Origin: Oscillospiraceae bacterium
GTDB taxonomy: Bacteria > Bacillota > Clostridia > Oscillospirales > Oscillospiraceae
Direction: 5' to 3'
Assembly: GCA_029065305.1 (NCBI GenBank)
Contig: JAIEIQ010000283.1
Location: 1-15,825, forward strand
DNA length: 15,825 nt
The notes under the pieces: generated by a model
What the model was told of the DNA's origin: nothing
The model's database searches: none
What the model saw: the letters and a program-made list of their open reading frames with translations, nothing else
Shown: positions 1-7,813 of the stretch, piece by piece
How the letters are laid out: the number at the start of each line of letters is the position of its first letter
Numbering within the stretch: the first letter of the stretch is position 1
Program-made: the position numbers and the translations under genes

Positions 1-482
1 ATCTTACCGGCCTTGACCTCCTGCACAGCCTTGGCCACGTCGGGGGTGACGGTGCCGGCCTTGGGGGAGGGCATCAGGCCCTTGGGGCCCAGCAGCTTAC
101 CCAGGCGGCCCACGGTGCCCATCATGTCGGGGCTGGCAACCACCACGTCGAAGTCGAACCAGTTCTCCTTCTGGATCTTCTCCACCATGTCCATATCGCC
201 TACATAGTCCGCGCCGGCCTCCCGGGCGGCGTCGGCCTTGTCGCCCTTGGCGAAGACCAGCACGCGGGCGGTCTTGCCGGTGCCGTGGGGCAGGACGATG
301 GCGCCGCGGACCTGCTGGTCGGCGTGGCGGGAGTCGACGCCCAGCTTCACGTGGAGCTCGACAGTCTCGTCGAACTTGGCGGAAGCGGTCTTGCAGATGA
401 GCTCAAAAGCGTCCTTGGACTCGTACAGGGCAGCCCTGTCGATCTGCTTGGCGCTGTTCTGATATTTCTTTCCTCTAAACAT
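1..482 (-). CDS. rplA: 50S ribosomal protein L1, 3' end cut by window edge
   Basis: Ribosomal protein L1 binds 23S rRNA at the L1 stalk and helps release the E-site tRNA; in many bacteria it also represses its own operon mRNA. About 160 residues are visible, starting [15 protein letters not shown] and running off the left edge, so roughly the last third of a typical 230-residue L1 is missing. The family signature is clear near residues 135-155 ([20 protein letters not shown], with Ser where Asn is usual). The start at 480-482 is chosen because an AAGGAGGG ribosome binding site lies 8 bases upstream; it overlaps the stop codon of rplK, so the two genes are probably translationally coupled. Last visible gene of the rpmG-secE-nusG-rplK-rplA cluster. 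Identification is firm. Confidence 0.97.
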   Translation of the reverse strand, partial: MFRGKKYQNSAKQIDRAALYESKDAFELICKTASAKFDETVELHVKLGVDSRHADQQVRGAIVLPHGTGKTARVLVFAKGDKADAAREAGADYVGDMDMVEKIQKENWFDFDVVVASPDMMGTVGRLGKLLGPKGLMPSPKAGTVTPDVAKAVQEVKAGK

Positions 483-496
483 ATCTCAAGCCCTCC

Positions 497-922
497 TTAT
501 TCACCCACGACAACGCCCATGCTGCGGGCCGTGCCGGCAATCATGCTCATGGCGGACTCCAGGCTGGCGGCGTTCAGATCGGGCATCTTGGTCTCGGCGA
601 TCTTCTGCACGTCGGCCTTGCTGATGGTGGCAACCTTGGTCTTGTTGGGCACACCGGAGCCGGACTCGATGTTGCAGGCCTTCTTGATGAGGACTGCCGC
701 CGGGGGGGTCTTGGTGATAAAGGTGAAGGAGCGGTCGGCGTACACGGTGATGATGACAGGGATGATCATGCCCATGTCGTTCTTGGTGCGCTCATTGAAC
801 TCCTTGGTAAAGGCGGCGATGTTCACGCCGTGCTGGCCCAGAGCGGGGCCGACGGGGGGCGCGGGCGTCGCTTTGCCCGCGGGAATCTGAAGCTTGACGA
901 ATCCTACGACTTTCTGTGCCAT
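497..922 (-). CDS. rplK: 50S ribosomal protein L11
   Basis: L11 forms the base of the L7/L12 stalk with 23S rRNA, where the elongation factor GTPases and the stringent factor RelA act. The protein has the standard 141 residues. The N-terminal domain carries the proline-rich [19 protein letters not shown] segment (about residues 14-32), and the C-terminal rRNA-binding domain ends in the GTARSMG stretch (about residues 129-135). An AAGGAGGTGCC ribosome binding site stands just upstream of the ATG. It lies between nusG and rplA, the usual order in Firmicutes. A 96-base gap separates it from nusG and contains a small hairpin (959-977). Confidence 0.98.
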   Translation of the reverse strand: MAQKVVGFVKLQIPAGKATPAPPVGPALGQHGVNIAAFTKEFNERTKNDMGMIIPVIITVYADRSFTFITKTPPAAVLIKKACNIESGSGVPNKTKVATISKADVQKIAETKMPDLNAASLESAMSMIAGTARSMGVVVGE

Positions 923-958
923 TGGTAGGCACCTCCTTGATAAAATGTGGTGGTAGCA

Positions 959-977
959 GAGCGCCTATGGTGCGCTC
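959..977 (-). promoter_or_regulatory. hairpin in the nusG-rplK spacer (L11-L1 leader)
   Basis: A perfect 6-bp inverted repeat, GAGCGC/GCGCTC, with a 7-base loop, lies in the 96-base untranslated gap between nusG and rplK, about 37 bases before the rplK start. No T-run follows, so it is not a convincing terminator. L1 is known to bind the leader of its own operon in many bacteria, and this gap is where such a site would be. That assignment is inference; the hairpin could also be a processing or pausing site. Confidence 0.35.
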
Positions 978-1018
978 CTCCCACGTGCCGCACGGCGCGG
1001 CGGAAAACGCGCTGTATC

Positions 1019-1549
1019 TCAGTCGCTGACGACTTCCACCTGGTCCAGCTCCAGCTCCACGGGGGTCTCCCGGCCGAACATGGACACCACAACCGTGACC
1101 TTGTTCTTCTCCGGGTCGATCTCCTCCACCGTGCCGGTAAAGGACTCCAGGGGACCGTCGTTGATGCGCACCCGGTCGCCCTCCTTGTACAGGACGACGA
1201 TCTCGTGCTTCTCCATCCCCAGAGCCAGGACCTCCTCCTCGCTGAGGGGGATGGGCTTGTTGCTGGCCTCACCCACAAAGCCGGTGACGCCCCGGACGTT
1301 GCGGACCAGGTGCCAGCTGTCGTCGGTCATGACCATCTTGAGAAGGACGTAGCCGGGAAATACCTTCCGCTCGACCTCCTTGGCCACGCCCTCGTCGCTG
1401 ATCTCCGTGACCTTCTCCAGGGGGATCTGGATGTCCTGAATCATGTCGGACATCCCCCGGTTGGTCACGAGCTTTTCAATGGTGGTTTTTACGGCGTTCT
1501 CGTAGCCGGAGTAGGTATGGACGACATACCACTTCGCGTTATCGGCCAT
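1019..1549 (-). CDS. nusG: transcription termination/antitermination factor NusG
   Basis: NusG binds the RNA polymerase clamp and influences pausing, Rho-dependent termination and transcription-translation coupling. The 176-residue protein has the NGN domain at about residues 5-115, beginning KWYVVHTYSGYE, with the family-typical FPGYVLL at 64-70 and VRGVTGFVG at 85-93. A C-terminal KOW domain spans about 120-172 (EGDRVRINDGPLESFTGTV). Length and both domains are normal for a Firmicutes NusG. It starts 13 bases after the secE stop, preceded by a purine-rich GGGGTAGGGGAAG site, so secE and nusG are surely cotranscribed. Confidence 0.98.
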   Translation of the reverse strand: MADNAKWYVVHTYSGYENAVKTTIEKLVTNRGMSDMIQDIQIPLEKVTEISDEGVAKEVERKVFPGYVLLKMVMTDDSWHLVRNVRGVTGFVGEASNKPIPLSEEEVLALGMEKHEIVVLYKEGDRVRINDGPLESFTGTVEEIDPEKNKVTVVVSMFGRETPVELELDQVEVVSD

Positions 1550-1562
1550 CTTCCCCTACCCC

Positions 1563-1778
1563 TTACGCGCCGAACACATTGAGCAGGGTTTTGATGAGCA
1601 GGGCGGCCACGCCGTCAAAGATCCAAATGCACGCGCCGATGATGACGCTGTAGAGAATGACCGTCCCGGTGTTCTTCGCCACCTTGTCGGCGGAGGGCCA
1701 GACGACCTTCTTCAGCTCGCTTCTCATTTCACGGAACCAGCGGCCCCGATCCTTCTTGACGTTCTTTTCTTCAGCCAT
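1563..1778 (-). CDS. secE: preprotein translocase subunit SecE
   Basis: SecE is the essential small subunit that clamps the SecY channel in the plasma membrane. The protein is 71 residues, the short single-span form typical of Gram-positive bacteria. It has a charged cytoplasmic N-terminus, the conserved amphipathic helix with ELKKVVWPSADKV (about residues 21-33), then one membrane span at about 40-65. The start is 17 bases past the rpmG stop with an AAGGAAAGGAA ribosome binding site. No tRNA-Trp gene sits beside it, although one does in some relatives. Confidence 0.97.
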   Translation of the reverse strand: MAEEKNVKKDRGRWFREMRSELKKVVWPSADKVAKNTGTVILYSVIIGACIWIFDGVAALLIKTLLNVFGA

Positions 1779-1795
1779 GATGAATGTTCCTTTCC

Positions 1796-1945
1796 TTACT
1801 TGGTCTCAGAGTGGACCGTGTGCTTGCGGCAGAAGGGGCAGTACTTGTTCATCTCCAGCCGGTCGGGGTCGTTCTTCTTGTTTTTGACCGTGTTGTAGTT
1901 TCTCTGCTTGCACTCGTTGCATCTCAGTGTGATTTTCACGCGCAT
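1796..1945 (-). CDS. rpmG: 50S ribosomal protein L33
   Basis: Small ribosomal protein of the large subunit, 49 residues, starting [17 protein letters not shown]. Two CxxC pairs (Cys9/Cys12 and Cys36/Cys39) make it the zinc-binding form of L33, as opposed to the Cys-free form used by some bacteria under zinc shortage. The reading frame is open much further upstream (to 2296), but the start at 1943-1945 is chosen because it begins at the conserved family N-terminus and has an AAGGAGGTGCC ribosome binding site. It is the first gene of the cluster; the promoter at 2088-2116 lies upstream, leaving a leader of about 135 bases. Confidence 0.97.
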   Translation of the reverse strand: MRVKITLRCNECKQRNYNTVKNKKNDPDRLEMNKYCPFCRKHTVHSETK

Positions 1946-2087
1946 GGTCTGGCGGCACCTCCTTATTCCTGTATCCAGGCTCTGACGGCCTGTACCGATT
2001 GCCTCCCTGCTTTTGGACGGCGGCGTTCCCCGTGCCCGGAAGCGAAAACGCGCACAAAAAGAAAGCCCGTTTCCACAGGTAAACCTT

Positions 2088-2116
2088 ACTATAACACGCC
2101 ATCGGGTATTCGTCAA
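2088..2116 (-). promoter_or_regulatory. sigma-A type promoter of the rpmG-secE-nusG-rplK-rplA cluster
   Basis: On the minus strand TTGACG (2111-2116) and TATAGT (2088-2093) are separated by exactly 17 bases; each box matches the sigma-A consensus at 5 of 6 positions. It lies in the only AT-rich stretch upstream of rpmG. Transcription would start near 2081, giving a leader of about 135 bases before rpmG in which no known regulatory motif was recognised. Confidence 0.8.
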
Positions 2117-2139
2117 GTTAAATTTAGCAAATAATCCTC

Positions 2140-2168
2140 TTTTTTTTACCGGTAAAATGCGGTATAAT
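2140..2168 (+). promoter_or_regulatory. promoter of the ruvX operon, with embedded palindrome
   Basis: A perfect TATAAT (2163-2168) stands 32 bases before the ruvX start. The -35 position 17 bases away holds only a T-run (TTTTTT, 2140-2145), a poor match. Between the boxes is a 14-bp perfect palindrome, TTTTACCGGTAAAA (2144-2157), which could be an operator. The promoter diverges from the rpmG promoter, whose -35 box ends 24 bases away. Confidence 0.6.
2144..2157. repeat. 14-bp perfect palindrome between ruvX promoter boxes
   Basis: TTTTACCGGTAAAA is its own reverse complement over all 14 bases and sits in the spacer of the ruvX promoter, a typical place for a repressor or a spacer-distorting activator to bind. 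No regulator gene is adjacent, so the binding protein, if any, is unknown. Confidence 0.45.
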
Positions 2169-2200
2169 GGTAGAGATTTTGCGGCGGGGAGGGAAAACGG

Positions 2201-2623
2201 ATGCGGATCATGGCCATCGACTACGGGGACGCCCACACGGGGCTGGCGGTGTCCGACGCCACGGGGCTGCTGGCGGGGCATGTGGAGGTGGTCCACACCC
2301 GCCGCCTCCCGGAGGTGCTGGCCGCTGTGGAGCGCCTGGCCGGGGAATACAGTGTGGAGGAGCTTGTTTTAGGATATCCGAAGAATATGGACGGGAGCCT
2401 GGGCCCCCGGGCGGAGAAGGCGGAGGCCCTGGCGGGGGAGCTGCGGGAGGCGCTGGGCCTTCCGGTGGTCCTCTGGGACGAGCGGCGGACCACCATCGAC
2501 GCCCACCAGATCCTGTCCGCCGCCGGAAAGAACGGCAGGAAGCGGAAGAAAATCGTGGACGGGGTGGCTGCGGCCCTCATTCTCGAGGGATATCTTACCT
2601 TTAAAAAAGAAGGAGAGCGGTAA
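2201..2623 (+). CDS. ruvX: RuvX/YqgF family Holliday-junction resolvase-like nuclease
   Basis: Members of this RNase H-fold family are widely conserved and have been linked to Holliday-junction resolution and to 16S rRNA 5'-end processing; the cytoplasmic role is still debated. The 140-residue protein is full length. Conserved acidic residues appear in the expected places: Asp7 in AIDYGD, Asp93 in the DERRTT motif, and Asp120 in [14 protein letters not shown]. The usual Arg in the first glycine-rich loop is replaced (DYGDAHTG). The start at 2201 follows a GGGGAGGG site and a TATAAT box. It is the first gene of a five-gene run; the next start is only 4 bases past its stop. Confidence 0.93.
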   Translation: MRIMAIDYGDAHTGLAVSDATGLLAGHVEVVHTRRLPEVLAAVERLAGEYSVEELVLGYPKNMDGSLGPRAEKAEALAGELREALGLPVVLWDERRTTIDAHQILSAAGKNGRKRKKIVDGVAAALILEGYLTFKKEGER

Positions 2624-2627
2624 GCGC

Positions 2628-4847
2628 ATGAAAGACTTTTTGGACAAGAACAGGATTCTGCTGGGGGCTTTGGCCCTGATCCTGATCGCCGGACTGGTGG
2701 TCATCGCCCAGCGCTGGGGGGTGGAGGCGGAGAACAAGACCTACGACGTGGTGCTGGATTACTCGGAGCTGGAGCTGCTGGCCGAGCAGAGTGACCACGA
2801 CATCGCCTGGTGGCTGGAGCAGTTCCGGGACATGGGCATCACGAGGGTGGGCCTGACGGAGGAGAGCCTCTCCAGCCTCATGGAGAAATCCCCCATGGCC
2901 GTCACCGCCACCATGATGGATGAGATCATGCAGGACGCCAACTGGCGATCCAGCTACCCGGAGAGATTCGTCCGGCAGATGGAGGAGCGGGGGTATGACC
3001 GCTACGATGTGCTGGTGGAGGTCACCGGCCAGGAGGCCATTGACTTTGTGACGGAGGCCATCGGCGCGAGGTTCCCCGCCGGGTCCTTCCTCCAGGATAT
3101 TGACAACGGCCTCTCCGCCTCCCTCTCCTCCCAGTATCGCGGCGAGCCCGTCCTGCGGGCCTATATCCTCCTGGACGGGACGGTCAATGACACCCTCTAC
3201 GAGGCCACCTACTCCTACCGGGACACCCTGAGCAAGGGCTTCGCCGAGCGCAACGACATCGCCTCCTCCAAGCTCATGGCGGTTTCCCTGGGCCTCATGC
3301 CGGAGAAGGTGGAGATGATTCAGGGCCTGGGCATGGAGATCATCCCCCGGACCATGAGCTACAACGGCCACAACGACACCCAGTACGCCCAGGCGGTGGT
3401 GGCCGGGTACGAGAAGTACGGCATTGTGCCGGAGTATATCATCGCCGGGGGTGAGGCGGTCATCGGCTATGACGACGGGGAATTCGCCCTGGACTACATC
3501 CGGGACAACCATATCACCGTGGGCCTCATTGAGACCAATGTCCAGCGGGAGAACATCATGCAGTCCGGCATTGAGAAGGTGGCCCGGGGGACGGACCTGA
3601 ACACCGTCCGGGTCTTCTCCGTGTGGAACTACATCCAGTTCCGCTACGGCTTCTACGGCTACGAGGGGGCGGAGGAGATTGAGAACACCCTCTTCCGGAC
3701 CATCGTGGAGCGGAATATCCGGGTCATCTACTTCAAGCCCATCAAGCAGACCAACAACAGCTACGCCTACATCACCGATATCGACGTCTACCGGGACATG
3801 TTCGACGGGCTGAACGCCCGTCTGGCCCGCCACGGCATCTCCATGGGCCGGGCCTCGGTGATGGAAAACTATCAGCCCGCCCGGCTTCTGCTGCTGGCGC
3901 TGGGGCTGGGGGCCGGGATCTGCGGGGCGCTGCTGCCGGGGACCTTCCTGCCCATGCGGCGGAAATGGACCCTGGCGCTGGCGGGAGCCGCCGCCGTGTG
4001 CGTGGCGGGGGCCTGGGTGGTGATGCCCAACACCTTCCGGCTGCTCTCCAGCTTCGCCAGCGCAGTGGTTTTCGCCTGTTTGGCCGCCGCCTTCTTCCTC
4101 CAGGCCGCCAAGCGGGCGGGACAGACCATCCCCGCCAGGTCCTCCCTCCGGCGGATTCTCCCGGTGAGCGCCGGGGTGCTGGTGATCGCGGTGCTTTTGT
4201 CCCTGGCCGGGGCCATTATGACCGCCGCGCCCCTCTCCTCCACGGATTTCATGCTGGAGCTGGGGATCTTCCGGGGGGTCAAGGCGGCGCAGCTGCTGCC
4301 CCTGGCCTTCTTCTGCCTGCTGTACGTGTCCTACTACGGCGTGTTTGAGAAGAGCCGCGCCTCCAACACCCTGCAAATCCGGGACATCGTCTCCGCCCTG
4401 CGCTGGACGATCCCGGTGTGGGCCCTGGCGCTGGCGGGTCTGGCGGGGCTGGTGGGGTACTACTATCTGGCCCGCACCGGCAACGAGGCGGATGTGCCCA
4501 TCTCCACCCTGGAGCTGCTGGCCCGGAACGTGCTGGAGGAGATCCTCCTGGCCCGGCCCAGAACCAAGGAGTTCCTGGTGGCCTTCCCGGCTATCATGCT
4601 CTCGGTTTACTGCGCCGTGCACCGTATGCCCTTCTGGACGGCGGTGTTCGGTCTGGCGGGGACCATCGGGCTCACCAGCGTGTGCAACACCTTCATGCAC
4701 ATCCGCACCCCCCTGTACCTGGGCTTTATCCGCACGGGGCTGAGCCTGGTGTTCGGCATTCTTCTCGGGTGCGTCTATATGCTGTGCTTTGATCTGCTGT
4801 GCCGCCTGGGGCGTCTGCTGCGAAAAAAATATGTCGAGGCCGAATAA
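2628..4847 (+). CDS. DUF5693 family multi-pass membrane protein
   Basis: A 739-residue protein recognised as DUF5693, a family of unknown biochemical function often found directly upstream of csaB in Firmicutes. One N-terminal membrane span (about residues 10-27) is followed by a large probably extracytoplasmic domain (about 30-415). About nine hydrophobic spans follow, roughly at 418-440, 448-466, 472-492, 509-533, 553-572, 594-614, 648-664, 668-685 and 703-726. A family-typical RPRTKEFLVAFP segment (643-654) precedes one of the last spans. It starts 4 bases after ruvX, with GAAGGAGAG as ribosome binding site inside the ruvX end, and its stop directly abuts the csaB ATG. This coupling suggests a role in making or moving the wall polymer that CsaB pyruvylates; that role is inference. 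Confidence 0.88.
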   Translation: MKDFLDKNRILLGALALILIAGLVVIAQRWGVEAENKTYDVVLDYSELELLAEQSDHDIAWWLEQFRDMGITRVGLTEESLSSLMEKSPMAVTATMMDEIMQDANWRSSYPERFVRQMEERGYDRYDVLVEVTGQEAIDFVTEAIGARFPAGSFLQDIDNGLSASLSSQYRGEPVLRAYILLDGTVNDTLYEATYSYRDTLSKGFAERNDIASSKLMAVSLGLMPEKVEMIQGLGMEIIPRTMSYNGHNDTQYAQAVVAGYEKYGIVPEYIIAGGEAVIGYDDGEFALDYIRDNHITVGLIETNVQRENIMQSGIEKVARGTDLNTVRVFSVWNYIQFRYGFYGYEGAEEIENTLFRTIVERNIRVIYFKPIKQTNNSYAYITDIDVYRDMFDGLNARLARHGISMGRASVMENYQPARLLLLALGLGAGICGALLPGTFLPMRRKWTLALAGAAAVCVAGAWVVMPNTFRLLSSFASAVVFACLAAAFFLQAAKRAGQTIPARSSLRRILPVSAGVLVIAVLLSLAGAIMTAAPLSSTDFMLELGIFRGVKAAQLLPLAFFCLLYVSYYGVFEKSRASNTLQIRDIVSALRWTIPVWALALAGLAGLVGYYYLARTGNEADVPISTLELLARNVLEEILLARPRTKEFLVAFPAIMLSVYCAVHRMPFWTAVFGLAGTIGLTSVCNTFMHIRTPLYLGFIRTGLSLVFGILLGCVYMLCFDLLCRLGRLLRKKYVEAE

Positions 4848-5954
4848 ATGTGCAACATACTCATCTCAGGCTACTACGGGTTCAACAATATCGGCGACGA
4901 GTCCATCCTCCGCACGGTGATTGACAACCTGCGGGAGAAGCTGCCGGACGCGGATATCACCGTCCTCAGCCATGACCCCGCCACCACGGAGGCGAAATAC
5001 GGCGTCCGGGCAGCGCCCAGGATGTCCCTGTGGAATATCCTGCGGTGCGTCTGGCGGTGCGATCTGCTCCTCTCCGGCGGCGGGAGCCTCCTCCAGGACG
5101 CCACCTCCGGCCGGAGCATCCTCTACTATCTCTTCATCCTCCGGCTGGCCCAGCTGCTGGGGAAAAAGACGTTTATCTACAGCCAGGGCATCGGCCCCAT
5201 CAACAGCCCCCGGAACCGCCGCCTGACGGCCCACGTTCTCCGCCGGGCCAGCGGCATTGTGGTCCGGGACGAAGCGTCCCGGGATCTGCTGCTCTCCATC
5301 GGCGTCCCCGGGGGGCTGGTCCAGGTGACGGCGGACCCGGTGATCCGGGTGAAGAAGGCGGATACCGCCCTGGGCCTGGAGATCCTGGAGCGGGAGGGCT
5401 GTCCCCGGAATCCGGACAAGCTCACCGTGGGCTGGGCCCTCAAGTCCAGGAAGGTGTCCCCCGCCCTTCTGGAGGAGGTGGAGCGGTGCATCCTCTGGCT
5501 GCGGGAGGCCTACGGCGCGGACGCGGTGCTCATCCCCTTCTTCCAGAGTGAGGACATCGGGGTGTGCGAGACGGTGGCCGCGCGGCTGGACGGAAAGGCC
5601 GGGTGCCTGCGGCGGAAGTACCTGTCGGAGGAGATGCTGTCCATCATCGGCTGTATGGATGTGCTGGTGGGCGTGCGGCTCCACTCCCTGATCTACGCCG
5701 CCGTCATGGGGGTCCCCATGCTGGGGATCAGCTACGACCCCAAGGTGGACTCCTTTCTGGACTCCATCGGGCGGCCCACGGTGTGCTCCGTGGAGGAATT
5801 CACCTGCGAGCGGTTCCAGTCCGCTTTCCGGGAGGTCATGGAGAACCGGGCGTCCATCCGCTCCGGCGTGGCGGACCGTCTGGACTGCCTGATCCGGAAG
5901 CTGGACCGGAACGAGGAGCTGATTCGGGAGATTCTGGGAGGCGCAGGCCAATGA
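4848..5954 (+). CDS. csaB: polysaccharide pyruvyl transferase CsaB
   Basis: CsaB transfers pyruvate from phosphoenolpyruvate as a ketal onto the peptidoglycan-linked secondary cell-wall polymer; in Bacillus this makes the ligand to which SLH-domain surface proteins anchor. The 368-residue protein matches the usual length. It opens with NILISGYYGFNNIGDESIL (residues 3-21) and carries the SGGGSLLQDATSGRSILYY segment (76-94). The conserved Arg277 and His279 lie in VGVRLHSLIYAAVMGVP, toward the C-terminus. No signal peptide is present, as expected for a cytoplasmic transferase. The ATG follows the DUF5693 stop with no gap, and its stop overlaps the next start by ATGA. Confidence 0.93.
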   Translation: MCNILISGYYGFNNIGDESILRTVIDNLREKLPDADITVLSHDPATTEAKYGVRAAPRMSLWNILRCVWRCDLLLSGGGSLLQDATSGRSILYYLFILRLAQLLGKKTFIYSQGIGPINSPRNRRLTAHVLRRASGIVVRDEASRDLLLSIGVPGGLVQVTADPVIRVKKADTALGLEILEREGCPRNPDKLTVGWALKSRKVSPALLEEVERCILWLREAYGADAVLIPFFQSEDIGVCETVAARLDGKAGCLRRKYLSEEMLSIIGCMDVLVGVRLHSLIYAAVMGVPMLGISYDPKVDSFLDSIGRPTVCSVEEFTCERFQSAFREVMENRASIRSGVADRLDCLIRKLDRNEELIREILGGAGQ

Positions 5955-7003
5955 GGGAACAAGCAAGAAACAGCCGGTCCGCCGGCATCGATCTGACCAA
6001 GGCATTGGCGATCTGCGCCGTGCTGCTCATCCACTGCACCGCCAACCACTACGCCTGCCACGAGGTGGGCTCTCCCCGGTGGCTGGCGGCAGACTTTTAC
6101 GGCAGCGTCAGCCGCTGGGCGGTGCCGGTGTTCATGCTGTGCAGCGGCGCGCTGATGAACGACCCGGAGCGGGAGCTGCCCCTCCGGAAGCTCTTTGGCC
6201 GGTATCTGCTGCGGCTGGCGGCGTCTCTGACGGCCTGGGCGGTGTTTTACGAACTTCTCCGCCTGTGGCTCTCCCGGGGCTCCGCGCCCGTGGAGGAGCT
6301 GCTCCGGCGGATGGGGCAGAACCTGCTGTATGGGAACACTTATTACCATCTGTATTATTTTTGGTTTGTATTCGCCCTCTATCTGGCGCTGCCGCTGACC
6401 CGGCTCCTGGCCCGCCACGCCTCGGAGGGGGAGCTGCGGTATATTCTGGCGGTCTGGCTGCTGGGCGGCGGGGTTTTGCAGTTTGTCCGCTACTTCCAGC
6501 CCGTCGCCGGTATGCACTCCTCTCTGCTCTACCTGCTGATCCCCGGCCCCATCCTCTGTCCCGGCCTGGGGCTGCTGGGGTGGTATCTGTACCGCCACCC
6601 GCCCAAGCGCTGGTATCCAGCGGTCCTCACCTTCCTGCTGGGCTTCGCCGTGACATTCCTGGGCACCTGGCGGCGCAGCGCCGCCATTGGAGAGCTGGAC
6701 CAGTTCTACCTGGACGGCCTGGGGCTCTTTGTGCTGGTGATGGCCGTGGGCCTCTTCCGGTTCTGCCAGTGGGCCGGGGCGCACTGGACAGGGATGCCGG
6801 GCGTGGTCCGGTTCGTCTCCTCGGCCTCCTTCTGCGTCTATCTCGTCCACCCCTTCTTCCAGGCCCTAGCGAAGCCCGCGTTTTTCCTCACCCTGCCGGT
6901 CTACTACGCCGTGCCCGCCCAGGCGGCGCTGCTGCTGGCCCTGAGCCTGGGGGCCTACTGGGTGCTCAAGCGCGTCCCGGTGGTAAACCGGTGGCTGATT
7001 TGA
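5951..7003 (+). CDS. membrane acyltransferase family 3 (OafA/WecH-like)
   Basis: A 350-residue integral membrane protein with about ten hydrophobic spans, of the acyltransferase-3 type that moves acetyl or other short acyl groups onto glycans. The family's N-terminal motif is present as GIDLTKALAICAVLLIH, giving Asp14 and the likely catalytic His28; the Arg usually found three residues after the Asp is Lys17 here. The C-terminal SFCVYLVHPFF segment is also typical. The open frame extends upstream to 5564 inside csaB, but the start at 5951 is chosen because it makes the ATGA overlap with the csaB stop and begins just before the motif. Next to csaB, it most likely acylates the same wall polymer (inference). 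Confidence 0.88.
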   Translation: MREQARNSRSAGIDLTKALAICAVLLIHCTANHYACHEVGSPRWLAADFYGSVSRWAVPVFMLCSGALMNDPERELPLRKLFGRYLLRLAASLTAWAVFYELLRLWLSRGSAPVEELLRRMGQNLLYGNTYYHLYYFWFVFALYLALPLTRLLARHASEGELRYILAVWLLGGGVLQFVRYFQPVAGMHSSLLYLLIPGPILCPGLGLLGWYLYRHPPKRWYPAVLTFLLGFAVTFLGTWRRSAAIGELDQFYLDGLGLFVLVMAVGLFRFCQWAGAHWTGMPGVVRFVSSASFCVYLVHPFFQALAKPAFFLTLPVYYAVPAQAALLLALSLGAYWVLKRVPVVNRWLI

Positions 7004-7020
7004 TTCCATGGAGTATAATA

Positions 7021-7746
7021 ATGGGTAATATCTACGATAATGAAACTTTTTTCGCTGAGTACGGCAGGATGTCCCGCAGTGCCCAGGGCCTGTCCGGGGC
7101 CGGGGAGTGGCATCAGCTGGAGCCCCTGTTCCCGCCGCTCCAGGACAGCACGGTGCTGGATCTGGGGTGCGGCTACGGCTGGCACTGCAAATACGCGGCG
7201 GACCACGGCGCGGCGGAGGTGCTGGGCCTGGACGCCAGCGAGCGCATGATCGGGGAGGCCCGGGCCCGAAACGCCCATCCCCGGATACGGTACGAGGTTC
7301 AGGCGCTGGACCGCTACGCCTATCCGGCGGAGCGGTTCCATCTGGTGATCTCCAATCTGGTCCTGCACTATGTGGAGGATCTGGAGCAGGTCTACCGGAG
7401 TGTCCACCGGACCCTCCGGCCTGGTGGGGTGTTTCTCTTCAACATCGAGCACCCGGTGTTCACCGCAGGGGTCAACGAGGAGTGGGTGCTGGACGGGGAC
7501 GGGAAGCCCCTCTATTGGCCGCTGGACCGGTACTTCTTTCCCGGTGAGCGGGAGACGGTCTTTCTGGGCCAGAGGGTCGTCAAACAGCACCACACCCTGA
7601 CGCAGATTCTGGGCGGGCTTCTGGGCGTCGGCTTCCGGCTGGAGGCGGTGGAGGAGGCCCAGCCGCCGGAGGAAATGCTGGGACTGCCCGGGATGACCGA
7701 CGAGCTGCGGCGTCCCATGATGCTGCTGGTCCGGGCGAGAAAGTAG
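7021..7746 (+). CDS. class I SAM-dependent methyltransferase
   Basis: A 241-residue Rossmann-fold methyltransferase of the Methyltransf_11/25 type. Motif I is VLDLGCGYGWH (45-55), the acidic residue after strand 2 is Asp71 in GLDASERM, and SNLVLHYVED (111-120) and LRPGG (132-136) complete the SAM pocket. The substrate cannot be told from the sequence; relatives include small-molecule methylases. The open frame runs upstream to 6079, but the start at 7021 is preferred: it lies after the acyltransferase stop and has GGAG 7 bases upstream. It is last in the operon, directly before a strong terminator. It may be a passenger unrelated to wall-polymer genes. Confidence 0.88.
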   Translation: MGNIYDNETFFAEYGRMSRSAQGLSGAGEWHQLEPLFPPLQDSTVLDLGCGYGWHCKYAADHGAAEVLGLDASERMIGEARARNAHPRIRYEVQALDRYAYPAERFHLVISNLVLHYVEDLEQVYRSVHRTLRPGGVFLFNIEHPVFTAGVNEEWVLDGDGKPLYWPLDRYFFPGERETVFLGQRVVKQHHTLTQILGGLLGVGFRLEAVEEAQPPEEMLGLPGMTDELRRPMMLLVRARK

Positions 7747-7784
7747 AAAAACGGCTTCTCCGCTTATGCGGAGAAGCCGTTTTT
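7747..7784. terminator. bidirectional intrinsic terminator
   Basis: A perfect 17-bp stem (arms AAAAACGGCTTCTCCGC and its complement) closes a TTAT loop. The A-run and T-run on its two sides give a U-tract on either strand. It begins at the base after the methyltransferase stop and serves both that operon and the convergent acetyltransferase gene. Confidence 0.95.
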
Positions 7785-7813
7785 TCTGCCTTCCGGAGCG
7801 CCGGGGGAGGGCC

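Noticed and set aside
1779..1795. tRNA-Trp gene between rpmG and secE, found in some relatives
   Set aside because: The gap is only 17 bases and holds just the secE ribosome binding site.
1946..2296. N-terminal extension of L33 upstream of its ATG
   Set aside because: The extension crosses the cluster promoter and the ruvX start, while the ATG at 1945 has a strong ribosome binding site and the conserved family N-terminus.
2601..4700. 699-codon open frame on the minus strand
   Set aside because: It is the exact complement of the DUF5693 gene, rich in Gly, His, Gln and Pro as expected for an antisense frame of G/C-rich coding DNA, with no family resemblance.
5564..5950. upstream extension of the acyltransferase frame into csaB
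   Set aside because: It overlaps csaB in another frame and has no acyltransferase features; the ATGA overlap at 5951 is the natural start.
7014..7019. TATAAT directly before the methyltransferase start
   Set aside because: It is only 1 base from the ATG and would give a leaderless start inside the coding part; no -35 box at a fitting distance was found. It is more likely chance in an AT-rich start region.
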